A stretch of DNA of 64,000 nt, taken from Mucilaginibacter aquatilis (GTDB lineage: Bacteria; Bacteroidota; Bacteroidia; Sphingobacteriales; Sphingobacteriaceae). Every line of letters starts with the position of its first letter. The first letter of the stretch is position 1. This document shows positions 54,070-63,095 of this stretch, one piece after another. The translations under genes were made by a program, and so were the position numbers. The stretch lies in the NCBI RefSeq assembly GCF_009755275.1, contig NZ_WQLA01000003.1, forward strand, positions 62,001 to 126,000, written 5' to 3'. The notes below the pieces were generated by a model that did not search any database, was not told the DNA's origin, and saw only the letters and a program-made list of their open reading frames with translations.

Positions 54070-54786
54070 TCAGGGTTTGTCAAAATGCTCTTCAAACTCG
54101 TTTTCTTTACCGGCCTGGTCAATAACTTTTAAGTGTACATGGTAATGACCTTTTGGTGAACCTGTAACATCAACATGCTTGTGAAGGTTGTAAGTAACTT
54201 TACCAACCATGGCAGCATCGGTATAAGTAACCTCTTTTTCCCAGCCAGCTCCATGAACTTCCAAAACAACTTTCGCAATTTTGTTAGGTGCGTTAATTGT
54301 GGCTTCGGCATGTAAATCATTACCTGCGGTGTTCAGGCCAACCTCAAAACCTGTTACTGATGGCAGGGTAGGATCGGCGATTACTTTCAGGTCAAAATCA
54401 GCTTCGGTAACCTTACCGTTTTCATCAGTAACCTTTATGTGGCCATGATAATTACCAACGGCGGTTGTAGCGGGCACATCGATATGTTCATGAAATTCAG
54501 CATTTTTTTGTCCGGCAAGATTTTCGGTATAGGTTGTGTTTACCTTCCAGCCATCACCACTTTCCGGATGAATTTCAAGTACTACATCTTTGATAGTGCC
54601 CGGCGCGGTTATCTGTGCCTCAATGTGTAGATCATTACCTGGGTGTGCGGTTTTGTTGTTACTGGTTCCAACCTCCAGGCCATCAATTGATGGGGCGGGC
54701 GAATCATTGTCATTGTCCTTTTTACAGGCTGTAAAAAGGCTTGCGCTTAATAGCATAAGGCAAATCAGTTGTTTTGTTGTTTTCAT
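54070..54786 (-). CDS. DUF4625 lipoprotein with two tandem domains
   Basis: 238 residues. Lipobox 'SASLFTACKKDN' (lipidated Cys20). Two homologous units follow, about 36-135 and 141-238. Both have 'GNDLH[IA]EA.I.AP..I..VVLE[IV]H' and, later, 'GxYHxH[IL]KV': 'GNYHGHIKV' in the first and 'GHYHVHLKV' in the second, so an internal duplication is clear. The repeated H-x-H positions suggest metal ligands. It follows the TonB-dependent receptor gene and precedes a second DUF4625 gene on the same strand. Confidence 0.75.
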   Translation of the reverse strand: MKTTKQLICLMLLSASLFTACKKDNDNDSPAPSIDGLEVGTSNNKTAHPGNDLHIEAQITAPGTIKDVVLEIHPESGDGWKVNTTYTENLAGQKNAEFHEHIDVPATTAVGNYHGHIKVTDENGKVTEADFDLKVIADPTLPSVTGFEVGLNTAGNDLHAEATINAPNKIAKVVLEVHGAGWEKEVTYTDAAMVGKVTYNLHKHVDVTGSPKGHYHVHLKVIDQAGKENEFEEHFDKP

Positions 54787-54828
54787 GTAATTGTATTTAA
54801 ATGGTGAATAAATGCATGTAATAATCTA

Positions 54829-57294
54829 TCATCTGCCAAATGGAATTTTAGCAGATAGAATAATGTTGCGCCCGGCTTCGGGCAATTGAATAAGACGGTA
54901 AAAGCTGGTATGATTTAAATAGCGGGTGTCAAATACATTTTGCACCTGCAGGCTCAGCATCAGCGGCCGATTGTAAAAATTTACCTTAGTGCCTGCTTGT
55001 ATGTTCATTACCCGGTAACCCTGCGTTTCACGCTCGGGAGGTACAGTATTATTTTGTGCCGCCGTTAAACGGTAGTCCACCGATAGGTAGGCATCCTTAA
55101 GTGCCTTTATTTGAACAGGCTGATAGGTTACGTTAAGGAGCAGGGAAGGCGGTGGTGAAAATGGTAAAGTAAACCCTTTTTTTTCACCTGATAGTTGTTC
55201 AGCATATAAGTACTCGCCCAAGGCTTCAGCGCTTAGCCAATTATTTACCCTGTACTTAACCTGTAGCTCGCCGCCATAGCGCATTACCCGGCTTTGAGAA
55301 TAATTGAATACCTGGTTGCCGGCTCCGTACAAAATATCATGTCGGCCGGTTGGATTTAGATATATGTAATTAGGGAAGTAATTATAGAACGGGCTAAGTT
55401 GTATTTGCCACTTGTTGGTGTTCCAGCCCAGTGTAACATCTGCCTGGTATGATTGCTCGGCGTTTAAACCTTGATTGCCTTGTTCATAACTAAAGTAATG
55501 ATAGTTTACGCCGTTTGCAGCCAGTTCTTTGGCAATTGGCATTCTAAAACTTTTACCCAAATTGGCCTTTAAACTAAAGTTTCCTTCGGGTGTGTAATTT
55601 ATACCAGCCGACCAAACAATGCTGTTAAAGCTGCGGGTAAATGCGTTGGCTCTGGTTACAAATTCGCCTTCAGATGGGAACCAGTCACTATAATGGAAGG
55701 TTTGCAACCGCCCATAGTCATAGCGCAAAGCACCATGCAGCAATACGGTTTCACTAAGGGCAAACTTATCATAGATGAAAATGCCTGAAGTAGTTTGCTT
55801 AAAGGCCGGTACCAGAAAACTCCAGCCGTTAATTTGATTGTCCTGATGCTCGGCATTGAAGCCAAACGTTAACTGATGCCGGTTAAGTTGCAGTACGTCA
55901 CGTGCATTAATTGAATATACTTGCTTGTCAAATTCGCGTTCGAGGTTTTGCGGAATGTTCAAAGTAGTAGGATATATCGGCGGCATAAAGCCGTGATTTA
56001 CGTATATACTAAATTCCTGCCTGAAGTTACGTTGATATCCTATATCTGCCTGCAAAAGGTGCTTACCGGTATGATACTGGCTGCGATTGATGAGTTTAAA
56101 ATGATTAACCTCTTGATACGGCATTTGTATGTCACGGCGCGATTGGTCATGCAGTAACGTGTCAACCTGCCTGGGCTCTAACCCATGCGCATTCGCAAAA
56201 AAGCCGCTGCGTGAGTATACGTTTGACAGATAAATGGTAGATCGGAAGTGTTCGCCTATATAGCCTGTATTAAAGTGTAATCCGCTTTCGCGCCCCGCTG
56301 TGTTACGTAGGTACCGGTTTGGTAGCCTAGCTTTAAAATCATATACATACACCGTATCTGTAGGTACTTTATAATCACCGTAATTTTGATAAGTCAGGCG
56401 CGAATCAAAGAACCAGTTTTTCTTGCGACCATAAACATTCACCGACGTACCATAAAGGCTGTTATTTGTTTTGCCAATCAGGTCTACCGATCCGCCAAAC
56501 GTTCCTGGCATTGGAGGTAAACTTGGTTTTACATCAATTACTCCTGCAATAGCATCTGAGCCGTATATAAAGGATGCCGCCCCCTTTAAAATTTCCACTT
56601 CGCTCGCGGCAAACTGGTCAAGCTCAAGACCATGGTCGGCACCCCATTGCTGTCCTTCGTGCTTTATCCCCTTATCTGTAACTACAACACGGTTAAAGCC
56701 AAGGCCGCGTATGAGTGGCTTTGACTGCCCCGAACCTATACCAATTGTTTTAACACCCGGTAAGCGCGATAAAGTAGTCATCAAGCTGCCCCCAAGGTTA
56801 CGTTGTATAAAGTCTTTGCCAACAACCTCCACATTCATTGACTCTGACTGCTTACGGTTTAGCGCCCGATTATCTTGTATGTGTACCTCTTCAAGCTCAT
56901 GATTAAGAGGGTGTAGAATGAACGTCACCGATTTGGAACCGCCTGTATAGCTCACCGTTTTGCTTTGGGTTTTATAGCCTACATGTGATGCTGTTACGGT
57001 ATAGTTAACTTGTTGGCTAACAGGTAGTTTAAAGGATCCTGTCGAATCAGTCATGGCTTGTGTTCCGTAACCGGCAAGGCTAACAACAACGCCACTTAAC
57101 GGATGCCCATGATGACTGCTAACCCTGCCTTTGATGACATTTTGTTGAGCCGAAACATTGGTTGTAGCTAATACAAGAAGAATAAAAAGTATGGCAGTTG
57201 CGCACAATAAGCAATAAACGCTTTGTACATACCGGCCACAACAAAAGGCGGTTTGCTTTTTCAAAAACAATAAGTTGAACTTGCCTTGCGGCAA
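54829..57294 (-). CDS. TonB-dependent outer-membrane receptor, probable metal uptake
   Basis: 821 residues from a TTG at 57294; there is no Met before residue 70, so a non-ATG start is forced and its exact place is uncertain. After a membrane-like signal (about 28-50, 'ATAILFILLVLATTNVSAQQ') come a carboxypeptidase-like regulatory domain (about 52-140), a plug (about 145-260) with 'SGQSKPLIRGLGFNRVVVTD' and 'GQQWGADHGLELDQF', and a 22-strand barrel ending 'RNIILSAKIPFGR'. The plug resembles receptors of the ZnuD/metal branch rather than SusC sugar receptors. Partner lipoproteins follow. Confidence 0.85.
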   Translation of the reverse strand: MPQGKFNLLFLKKQTAFCCGRYVQSVYCLLCATAILFILLVLATTNVSAQQNVIKGRVSSHHGHPLSGVVVSLAGYGTQAMTDSTGSFKLPVSQQVNYTVTASHVGYKTQSKTVSYTGGSKSVTFILHPLNHELEEVHIQDNRALNRKQSESMNVEVVGKDFIQRNLGGSLMTTLSRLPGVKTIGIGSGQSKPLIRGLGFNRVVVTDKGIKHEGQQWGADHGLELDQFAASEVEILKGAASFIYGSDAIAGVIDVKPSLPPMPGTFGGSVDLIGKTNNSLYGTSVNVYGRKKNWFFDSRLTYQNYGDYKVPTDTVYVYDFKARLPNRYLRNTAGRESGLHFNTGYIGEHFRSTIYLSNVYSRSGFFANAHGLEPRQVDTLLHDQSRRDIQMPYQEVNHFKLINRSQYHTGKHLLQADIGYQRNFRQEFSIYVNHGFMPPIYPTTLNIPQNLEREFDKQVYSINARDVLQLNRHQLTFGFNAEHQDNQINGWSFLVPAFKQTTSGIFIYDKFALSETVLLHGALRYDYGRLQTFHYSDWFPSEGEFVTRANAFTRSFNSIVWSAGINYTPEGNFSLKANLGKSFRMPIAKELAANGVNYHYFSYEQGNQGLNAEQSYQADVTLGWNTNKWQIQLSPFYNYFPNYIYLNPTGRHDILYGAGNQVFNYSQSRVMRYGGELQVKYRVNNWLSAEALGEYLYAEQLSGEKKGFTLPFSPPPSLLLNVTYQPVQIKALKDAYLSVDYRLTAAQNNTVPPERETQGYRVMNIQAGTKVNFYNRPLMLSLQVQNVFDTRYLNHTSFYRLIQLPEAGRNIILSAKIPFGR

Positions 57295-57458
57295 TCAGTT
57301 AAAAAAGTAAAAACAGGGATTGAATCAGCTTAATGATGTGCTGATTAATGGGATACAAAGCGGGAGAGATTACTTTAAGGCGTAATATACCTTTGCCCAT
57401 AAGCGTACTTATGCAACAATAAATAAAAACAATATAAACGAATTAACTGCCGCTTTGA

Positions 57459-57803
57459 TTAAGCAACAGCAGGAGGACCTTTATTAGTAAAGCCCTGTAA
57501 CGTGAACTTGTAAATGCCTGCATAGCTTTTAGTAAGCAGGGTAACAGCTTTGGTTACCGGCACAGCCACAACAGGAGGATGGTGTAAGTGTGCAAAATTA
57601 CTTTGCTTGTGAATTACATAATCACAAATGCTACATTTTTCGGCAGCGTAAACATATTCTGTTTCATCAGAGTCGTTTTTAGCCGATGTATAGTTGTGCT
57701 TGTGAAACGCTTGCACAGCAGTAATGAAAAGGAATGCCAATGCCAGCATCAGCGACAATGCGCCGCTAATTAATTTTGCTGTATTGTTGGTTATAATTTT
57801 CAC
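57459..57803 (-). CDS. Small His/Cys-rich exported protein, candidate metal-binding
   Basis: 114 residues starting with GTG at 57803. A hydrophobic helix (about 10-32) anchors or exports it; then 'QAFHKHNYTS', 'AEKCSICDYVIHKQ' and 'NFAHLHHPP' give a CxxC plus at least six His in about 50 residues. Similar small proteins precede metal-type TonB receptors in other Bacteroidota, by my recollection. It begins the locus; 164 bp separate it from the receptor gene. No family name is certain. Confidence 0.65.
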   Translation of the reverse strand: MKIITNNTAKLISGALSLMLALAFLFITAVQAFHKHNYTSAKNDSDETEYVYAAEKCSICDYVIHKQSNFAHLHHPPVVAVPVTKAVTLLTKSYAGIYKFTLQGFTNKGPPAVA

Positions 57804-57810
57804 TACGTGG

Positions 57811-57841
57811 CAAAAATGTGCCTTTTATATTAAAATATCAA
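57811..57841 (-). promoter_or_regulatory. Promoter candidate of the metal-type TonB locus
   Basis: Minus strand: TTG (57839-57841), 20-bp spacer, CATTTTTG (57811-57818), one mismatch from TAnnTTTG. Only about 8 bp precede the GTG start, so the leader would be very short. Confidence 0.3.
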
Positions 57842-57960
57842 TATTAAATTAAATAAAATTTAAAGATGTACTGCTTTTGTTACCTAACTCATATCAGTAT
57901 AAATAAAATGAATTTAAGAATTATTAAACAAAAAGTACTTTCAAAATAAAAGTAAATATT

Positions 57961-57968
57961 TATTTTTG
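57961..57968 (+). promoter_or_regulatory. -7 promoter element of the methyltransferase operon
   Basis: TATTTTTG matches exactly; TTTC at 57939-57942 is at the right distance (18 bp) for a -33 box with one mismatch. ATG is 60 bp downstream. Confidence 0.35.
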
Positions 57969-58028
57969 TTTTTGATGATAGCAATGACTCACCATTAAGC
58001 AATGTTAATCTAAGTTATACTACTATAA

Positions 58029-58622
58029 ATGAAACACTCATCTGAAGCCTTCTATAACAATTTCTCATTTTTCTATCCTTTGGTTGATTGGTTTTTAAAA
58101 CCGCAAAAAAGGATGCTTTTTGAAGAGGTTAACCAGCAGCCTCCGGGTAACTTACTGGAAGTAGGAGTAGGTAATGGATCGCACCTGGCCTTTTACCAGG
58201 AGCATGACGTTACGGGTATTGATACCAGTGAGGGTATGCTCAAAACGGCACGTAAAATGAGCACAAGTAAACCTGTACAACTGTTGAACATGGATGGAGA
58301 AGCAATGGTGTTTGCCGATGCTTCTTTTGATTACATTGTTCTCTCACATGTAATTGCTGTTGTTACCAATCCTCATAATTTGCTTGGTGAAGTTACAAGA
58401 GTATTAAAGTCTGGGGGGAAGTTATTTGTTCTGAACCATTTTACGCCGGCTAATCATTTATCCATAATTGATAGGTTATTTTCTCCGGTAGCACGTCTTC
58501 TTTCCTTCCGTTCGGTTTTTTATTTGAATGATATTAAATCTGCCGGACGACTGCGTTTACTCAAGCAAATTGAGTTTAAGCCTGCATCATATTTCAAATT
58601 ACTGATATTCGAAAAAGTATGA
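58029..58622 (+). CDS. Class I SAM-dependent methyltransferase, PmtA-like
   Basis: 197 residues. The SAM-binding fold is clear: motif I 'LLEVGVGNGSHLAFY' (about 42), acidic loop 'VTGIDTSEGMLKTAR' (about 62), and 'FDYIVLSHVIAVVTNP' then 'EVTRVLKSGGKLFVLNHF'. It resembles phosphatidylethanolamine N-methyltransferases and related small-lipid methyltransferases; the downstream diacylglycerol kinase fits a lipid context but does not prove it. Stop overlaps the next ATG by 4 bp. Confidence 0.75.
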   Translation: MKHSSEAFYNNFSFFYPLVDWFLKPQKRMLFEEVNQQPPGNLLEVGVGNGSHLAFYQEHDVTGIDTSEGMLKTARKMSTSKPVQLLNMDGEAMVFADASFDYIVLSHVIAVVTNPHNLLGEVTRVLKSGGKLFVLNHFTPANHLSIIDRLFSPVARLLSFRSVFYLNDIKSAGRLRLLKQIEFKPASYFKLLIFEKV

Positions 58623-59122
58623 ATAGGAGCGTGGTATTAGTCAGCCTGTCGTTAGCTGTCAGCCTGTTTATCTATTTGTTTTACCGCACCGAACGTACTC
58701 TGGTGAATGAAATGGCTATTCGCCTAATAACGCTCGACGAATACAGGAGTTTAAAAGCTGCCATCGTACACTTCTTGCCGCTCCATGATATCATTATCTA
58801 CTCCTTACCCGAAGGCTTGTGGGTGTTTTGTATTACTATAGCATCATTGCCTTATTATGTAAACATAGGCACGCGGCGTTTTTGGTGTGTATTTGTGCCC
58901 TTAATTTTTTCTGTAAGCCTTGAGTTGTTACAACTAATGGGTATAACTAACGGACGTTTTGATTTAATTGATATAGCCGCGGTGATCATATTTTGGGTGG
59001 CAGGTATCTTAACGGCAGAACAGGTAAGGCCACAAATCAATCTTTTCCATAGGCCGGATTTTAAAACTGTTATGTGCGTTACAAGCTATTGCATTGTATA
59101 TTTAGCCCATGTGTTTAAGTAA
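58619..59122 (+). CDS. VanZ-like small membrane protein
   Basis: 167 residues with about four to five membrane helices (about 5-22, 60-80, 87-107, 120-136 and 145-163). 'LELLQLMGITNGRFDLIDI' (about 100-118) matches the VanZ pattern E-x2-Q-...-R-F-D-x2-D-I. VanZ-like proteins affect glycopeptide tolerance or lipid-linked steps, but the role here is unknown. Translationally coupled (ATGA) to the methyltransferase and followed by the diacylglycerol kinase, so a membrane-lipid setting is inferred. Confidence 0.65.
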   Translation: MNRSVVLVSLSLAVSLFIYLFYRTERTLVNEMAIRLITLDEYRSLKAAIVHFLPLHDIIIYSLPEGLWVFCITIASLPYYVNIGTRRFWCVFVPLIFSVSLELLQLMGITNGRFDLIDIAAVIIFWVAGILTAEQVRPQINLFHRPDFKTVMCVTSYCIVYLAHVFK

Positions 59123-59137
59123 ACAGTGTGCAGGGCA

Positions 59138-59497
59138 ATGAATAAGGTTCAAAAGCATATAGCTAGCTACAGGTTTTCGGTAAAAGGCATATGGTTGGCG
59201 TTCAGGTATGAGAACAACATGCTTTTTCATTTGATTGCAGCTATTGCTGTAGTTGTGGTAAATGTATTGTTTACGGTAACTAAAACCGAGTGGCTTATTA
59301 CGCTTATGCTTATTGGCCTGGCCTGGATGGCCGAAATTTTTAATACAGCAATTGAAAAATTAGCCGACCGTGTTACCAGGCAGCACGATCCATTAATTGG
59401 GAAGGTTAAAGATTTGGCCGCAGGCGCGGTGCTAATAATTTGTTTGTTTGCTGCTATTTGTGCTTTAATTATTTACGTGCCGTATATACTGAAATAA
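59138..59497 (+). CDS. Diacylglycerol kinase family (DgkA/undecaprenol kinase-like)
   Basis: 119 residues from the ATG at 59138; a GTG at 59126 would add four. Three membrane helices. The family motif 'EIFNTAIEKLADRV' (about 71-84) carries the catalytic and metal-binding glutamates, with 'GKVKDLAAGAVLI' following. It phosphorylates diacylglycerol or undecaprenol for membrane and wall recycling. Third gene of the 58029-59497 operon. Confidence 0.88.
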   Translation: MNKVQKHIASYRFSVKGIWLAFRYENNMLFHLIAAIAVVVVNVLFTVTKTEWLITLMLIGLAWMAEIFNTAIEKLADRVTRQHDPLIGKVKDLAAGAVLIICLFAAICALIIYVPYILK

Positions 59498-59573
59498 ACG
59501 TGGGAGCGACAATAGGAGGGCTTGGTATAAAACAAAAAAGCTTTGCCATAAATGACAAAGCTTTTGTATTGTG

Positions 59574-59646
<73 letters not shown>

Positions 59647-59687
59647 ATTGAGATAATAAAAGCCCCTCTTTGCAGAGAAGCTTTTTG

Positions 59688-59773
59688 TACTCGGGGCGGG
59701 AATCGAACCCGCACTCGCTTTAAGGCGAACAGGATTTTAAGTCCTGCGTGTCTACCAGTTCCACCACCCGAGC
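59688..59773 (-). tRNA. tRNA-Leu(TAA)
   Basis: 86 nt on the minus strand; anticodon arm CAGGACTTAAAATCCTG (anticodon TAA), a long variable arm 'TTCGCCTTAAAGCGA', T-arm GCGGGTTCGATTCCCGC and discriminator A. Sits between two tRNA-Gly copies. Confidence 0.96.
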
Positions 59774-59825
59774 AGGTAATTAACCTTTTAAACAAATTTC
59801 TGCTATGGTAGCAGCAGAAACCTGG

Positions 59826-59898
<73 letters not shown>

Positions 59899-59999
59899 AT
59901 TTAACTTAAGAAGCTTTTCTTTCGATAACCCCTTTCGTTTTTGGTGATGCAAATATAGGCACAAAAGCATATTCCGCAAATAATTATTTTAAAAGTTTT

Positions 60000-60491
60000 T
60001 TAACTTTTTGCTAACTCACTGTTTTTCAAAACATCATTTATCAAATCAGCTTCAAATCCGCGGCTCATTGCGTACTGCATAAGCTTGTATCGGCGTTTAA
60101 AAGTATCCTTTTCGTTAGTTTGCCGGGCCTTTTTTTCAATGAGATCACTTAAGGCAGCCATGTAATCATCAGGGTTAATGCTCAAAAGAGCTTTTGCAAT
60201 GAGCTTATCAGGTACACGCTTTAACTTTAATCCCTGTTTTATCTTAATGCGCCCCCAGGCTTTTTGGTTAAACTTCCCTTGTACATAGGCTTGCGCAAAG
60301 CGTTGTTCGTTTAAAAAATTGTCTTCAATAAGGCGGCTTATTATGCGTTCAACAGCGTCAGGGTACAAACCCAGGTCATATAGCTTGTTGCGTACCTCTT
60401 GTTGTGATCGCTCCTGGTAAGCGCAATAGTGCTCAGCCTTGGCAAGGCCGGTTTTTTCGTCGGTTACCCGTTGCTTTTTGGGTTCGTCCAT
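60000..60491 (-). CDS. recX: Regulatory protein RecX
   Basis: 163 residues of helical repeats that bind RecA filaments and limit recombination. Typical pieces: 'AEHYCAYQERSQQEVRNKL' (about 19), 'IISRLIEDNFLNEQRFAQAYVQGK' region (in part 'LIEDNFLNEQRFAQAYV'), 'KAWGRIKIKQGLKLKRV', and the last repeat 'RRYKLMQYAMSRGFEADLIN'. recA is not in the window. Stands alone behind the tRNA cluster. Confidence 0.9.
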   Translation of the reverse strand: MDEPKKQRVTDEKTGLAKAEHYCAYQERSQQEVRNKLYDLGLYPDAVERIISRLIEDNFLNEQRFAQAYVQGKFNQKAWGRIKIKQGLKLKRVPDKLIAKALLSINPDDYMAALSDLIEKKARQTNEKDTFKRRYKLMQYAMSRGFEADLINDVLKNSELAKS

Positions 60492-60612
60492 TTTGTAAAA
60501 TTACTAAAAATTTTGGCTAATTATATTATGTGCAGGGCATGCTTAGGGTTTTCATATTGTCAAATTGCCTTTATCATTTTTCTGTTTACATAAATATCTT
60601 CACTTTCGTGCT

Positions 60613-63081
60613 ATGTCCAGCAGTCAATACACTATTACCCATGTGCAGCAAATTATTAACGCAACCGGCACCCTTGTACGGGAAGGTTCTATTAGCAGTT
60701 TGGTTACTGATAGCAGGCAAATAAGCAATCCGGCAGAAAGTATATTTTTTGCTTTAAACGGTCGCAGAAATGGTCATGCATTTATCAAAGAGGCTTATGA
60801 GCACGGCGTGCGTAATTTTATAGTAACACATTTACCTGATGGTGATTTTTCGGCTGCCAATTTTTTAATTGTTGATGATGTTTTAAAAGCCTTGCAAAAG
60901 CTGGCGGCGTATCACAGAAGTGAGTTTAATTTACCGGTAATTGGAGTTACGGGAAGCAATGGTAAAACTATTGTTAAAGAGTGGCTGTACCAGCTTATGG
61001 CTGCCGATAACAATATTGTTCGTAACCCTAAAAGTTATAATTCGCAAATAGGTGTACCGCTTTCAGTATGGCAAATACGCGCCGAAAACACGTTGGGCAT
61101 TTTTGAGGCAGGCATATCCACAATAAACGAAATGGATGCGCTGCAGGCCGTTATTCAGCCGACCATTGGTGTGCTTACCCACTTAGGTTCGGCACATGAC
61201 GAAGGCTTTGAAAGCACCGCTCAGAAAATTACCGAAAAGCTTAAGCTGTTTATAAATTGCAATTTGGTTGTTTGCAACTACGATCAAATTACTGGCTATG
61301 CAGCACAATTTCCCGCAAATGCCAAACATTTCACCTGGAGTTTTTCATCCAACAGGGCCGATTTGTATGTCTTCAGCGAAACTGTAATATCAAAGCGCCA
61401 TTATTTACGGGCAGTATATAACGGCCAGGAAATTGAATGCCTTATTCCTTTTCTAGATGAGGCTTCTATTGAGAATGCCGTTACCTGCTGGGCCGTTTTA
61501 CTTGCTATGGGATACAGCCCGGCTGAGGCGGATAAACGGCTGGAGCATTTAACACCGGTAAGCATGCGTTTGGAAATGAAAACGGGCATAAACGATTGCT
61601 CGGTGATTGACGATTCTTACAACTCTGACGTGCAATCGCTTGCCATAGCACTTAATTTCTTACAACAGCAAAATCAACATAAAACTAAAACACTTATCCT
61701 GTCCGATATCTATCAATCCGGACTCAAGCAGCACGAGCTTTATGGCCAGGTTGCCGAAATGGTAAAGAACAGGAATATTGACAGGTTTGTTGCCGTAGGT
61801 GATGATTTGCTGAATAACCAACAGCAGTTTGCGGGTATTAACCAAAGTTACTTTTTTAAAGACACCGCAGATCTACTTTCGCATTTTCAGGAACTCAACT
61901 TCAATAATGAAGCAATACTTATCAAAGGTTCGCGCAGTTTTGAGTTTGAAAGGGTAAGTAAGGCGCTGTCGCAAAAGGCGCATGAAACCATGCTCGAAAT
62001 TAACCTTAATGCCTTGCTGGGTAATCTTAACTTTTACAAATCTAAGCTGAAGCCAGGGGTAAGGTTAATGGCAATGGTAAAAGCATTCTCATACGGCAGT
62101 GGAACGTTTGAAGTTGCGAATATACTGCAGTACAATAAAGTTGATTACTTGGCTGTAGCGTACATTGACGAGGGCGTTGCGCTGCGTGAGGCCGGAATTA
62201 CCTTACCTATAATGGTGCTGAACCCTGAACCATCAGCGTTTGACAAAGTGATTGAATTTAAGCTGGAGCCTGAAATTTACAGCTTTGGTTTGCTTGACAA
62301 GTTTATAAAGTACATTCAAAATAACGGCAACGATCACTATCCGGTTCATATAAAAATTGATACGGGCATGCATCGGCTTGGTTTTGAAGGTTATGAGTTG
62401 AGTAGCCTTTGTGATTTATTGAGCGGTAATCCATATATCCATGTAGTGTCAGTGTTTTCGCATCTGGTGGCCAGTGATGCCGAGGCACATGACGATTTTA
62501 CCCGAAAACAAATTGAGAGATTTGAAGAGGCATCGGCCAGGATAGAAGCCGCGCTCGGCTATAAGGTTATCAGGCATCTTTCAAACACATCTGGCATTAC
62601 ACGCTGGCCCGAGGCTCATTTTGATATGGTGCGTCTGGGCATTGGCCTGTATGGCATTGATGGTGCCGTGCCGCCTCATTTAAACGGTCTACAGCCTATA
62701 GCAAAGCTAAAAACAAGTATATCACAAATACGGAGCATTAAAGCCGGCGAAACAGTTGGTTACAACCGTAATGGCAGTTTGCAAAGTGACGGCCGCATTG
62801 CTACGGTAAGAATTGGTTATGCCGATGGATATTTGCGCGCATTTGGTAACGGGGTAGGCAAAATGCTGTTAAAAGGCGTGCTGGTGCCAACGGTAGGTAA
62901 TATTGCAATGGATATGTGCATGATTGATGTAAGTGATGTAGACGTAGCCGAAGGCGATGAAGTGTATGTATTTAATGAGCAGCAAACCATTGAAGACCTG
63001 GCCAAACAAATAGGAACTATTCCTTATGAAATTTTAACCAATATATCGCAGCGGGTTAAAAGAGTGTATTTTTATGAGTAA
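60613..63081 (+). CDS. murF-alr: Fused UDP-MurNAc-tripeptide:D-Ala-D-Ala ligase (MurF) / alanine racemase
   Basis: 822 residues from the ATG at 60613 ('MSSSQYTITHVQQII'); the frame extends to 60565 but those codons are not family-like. MurF half (about 1-450): ATP loop 'VIGVTGSNGKTIVKEW' (about 107), 'FEAGISTINEMDAL', 'DDSYNSDVQSL'. Alr half (about 455-822): PLP lysine in 'LMAMVKAFSYGSG', 'IKIDTGMHRLGF', 'VRLGIGLYGIDG' and the C-terminal Tyr in 'VGYNRNG'. It makes D-Ala and adds D-Ala-D-Ala to the peptidoglycan precursor. The MurF half may be inactive in some such fusions, but here the P-loop and DDSYN motif are intact. Confidence 0.93.
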   Translation: MSSSQYTITHVQQIINATGTLVREGSISSLVTDSRQISNPAESIFFALNGRRNGHAFIKEAYEHGVRNFIVTHLPDGDFSAANFLIVDDVLKALQKLAAYHRSEFNLPVIGVTGSNGKTIVKEWLYQLMAADNNIVRNPKSYNSQIGVPLSVWQIRAENTLGIFEAGISTINEMDALQAVIQPTIGVLTHLGSAHDEGFESTAQKITEKLKLFINCNLVVCNYDQITGYAAQFPANAKHFTWSFSSNRADLYVFSETVISKRHYLRAVYNGQEIECLIPFLDEASIENAVTCWAVLLAMGYSPAEADKRLEHLTPVSMRLEMKTGINDCSVIDDSYNSDVQSLAIALNFLQQQNQHKTKTLILSDIYQSGLKQHELYGQVAEMVKNRNIDRFVAVGDDLLNNQQQFAGINQSYFFKDTADLLSHFQELNFNNEAILIKGSRSFEFERVSKALSQKAHETMLEINLNALLGNLNFYKSKLKPGVRLMAMVKAFSYGSGTFEVANILQYNKVDYLAVAYIDEGVALREAGITLPIMVLNPEPSAFDKVIEFKLEPEIYSFGLLDKFIKYIQNNGNDHYPVHIKIDTGMHRLGFEGYELSSLCDLLSGNPYIHVVSVFSHLVASDAEAHDDFTRKQIERFEEASARIEAALGYKVIRHLSNTSGITRWPEAHFDMVRLGIGLYGIDGAVPPHLNGLQPIAKLKTSISQIRSIKAGETVGYNRNGSLQSDGRIATVRIGYADGYLRAFGNGVGKMLLKGVLVPTVGNIAMDMCMIDVSDVDVAEGDEVYVFNEQQTIEDLAKQIGTIPYEILTNISQRVKRVYFYE

Positions 63082-63095
63082 AATTGCACTTTCAT

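Noticed and set aside
56471..56902. 143-codon ORF antisense to the TonB receptor plug
   Set aside because: Shadow ORF with Pro/Ser-rich composition and no start context.
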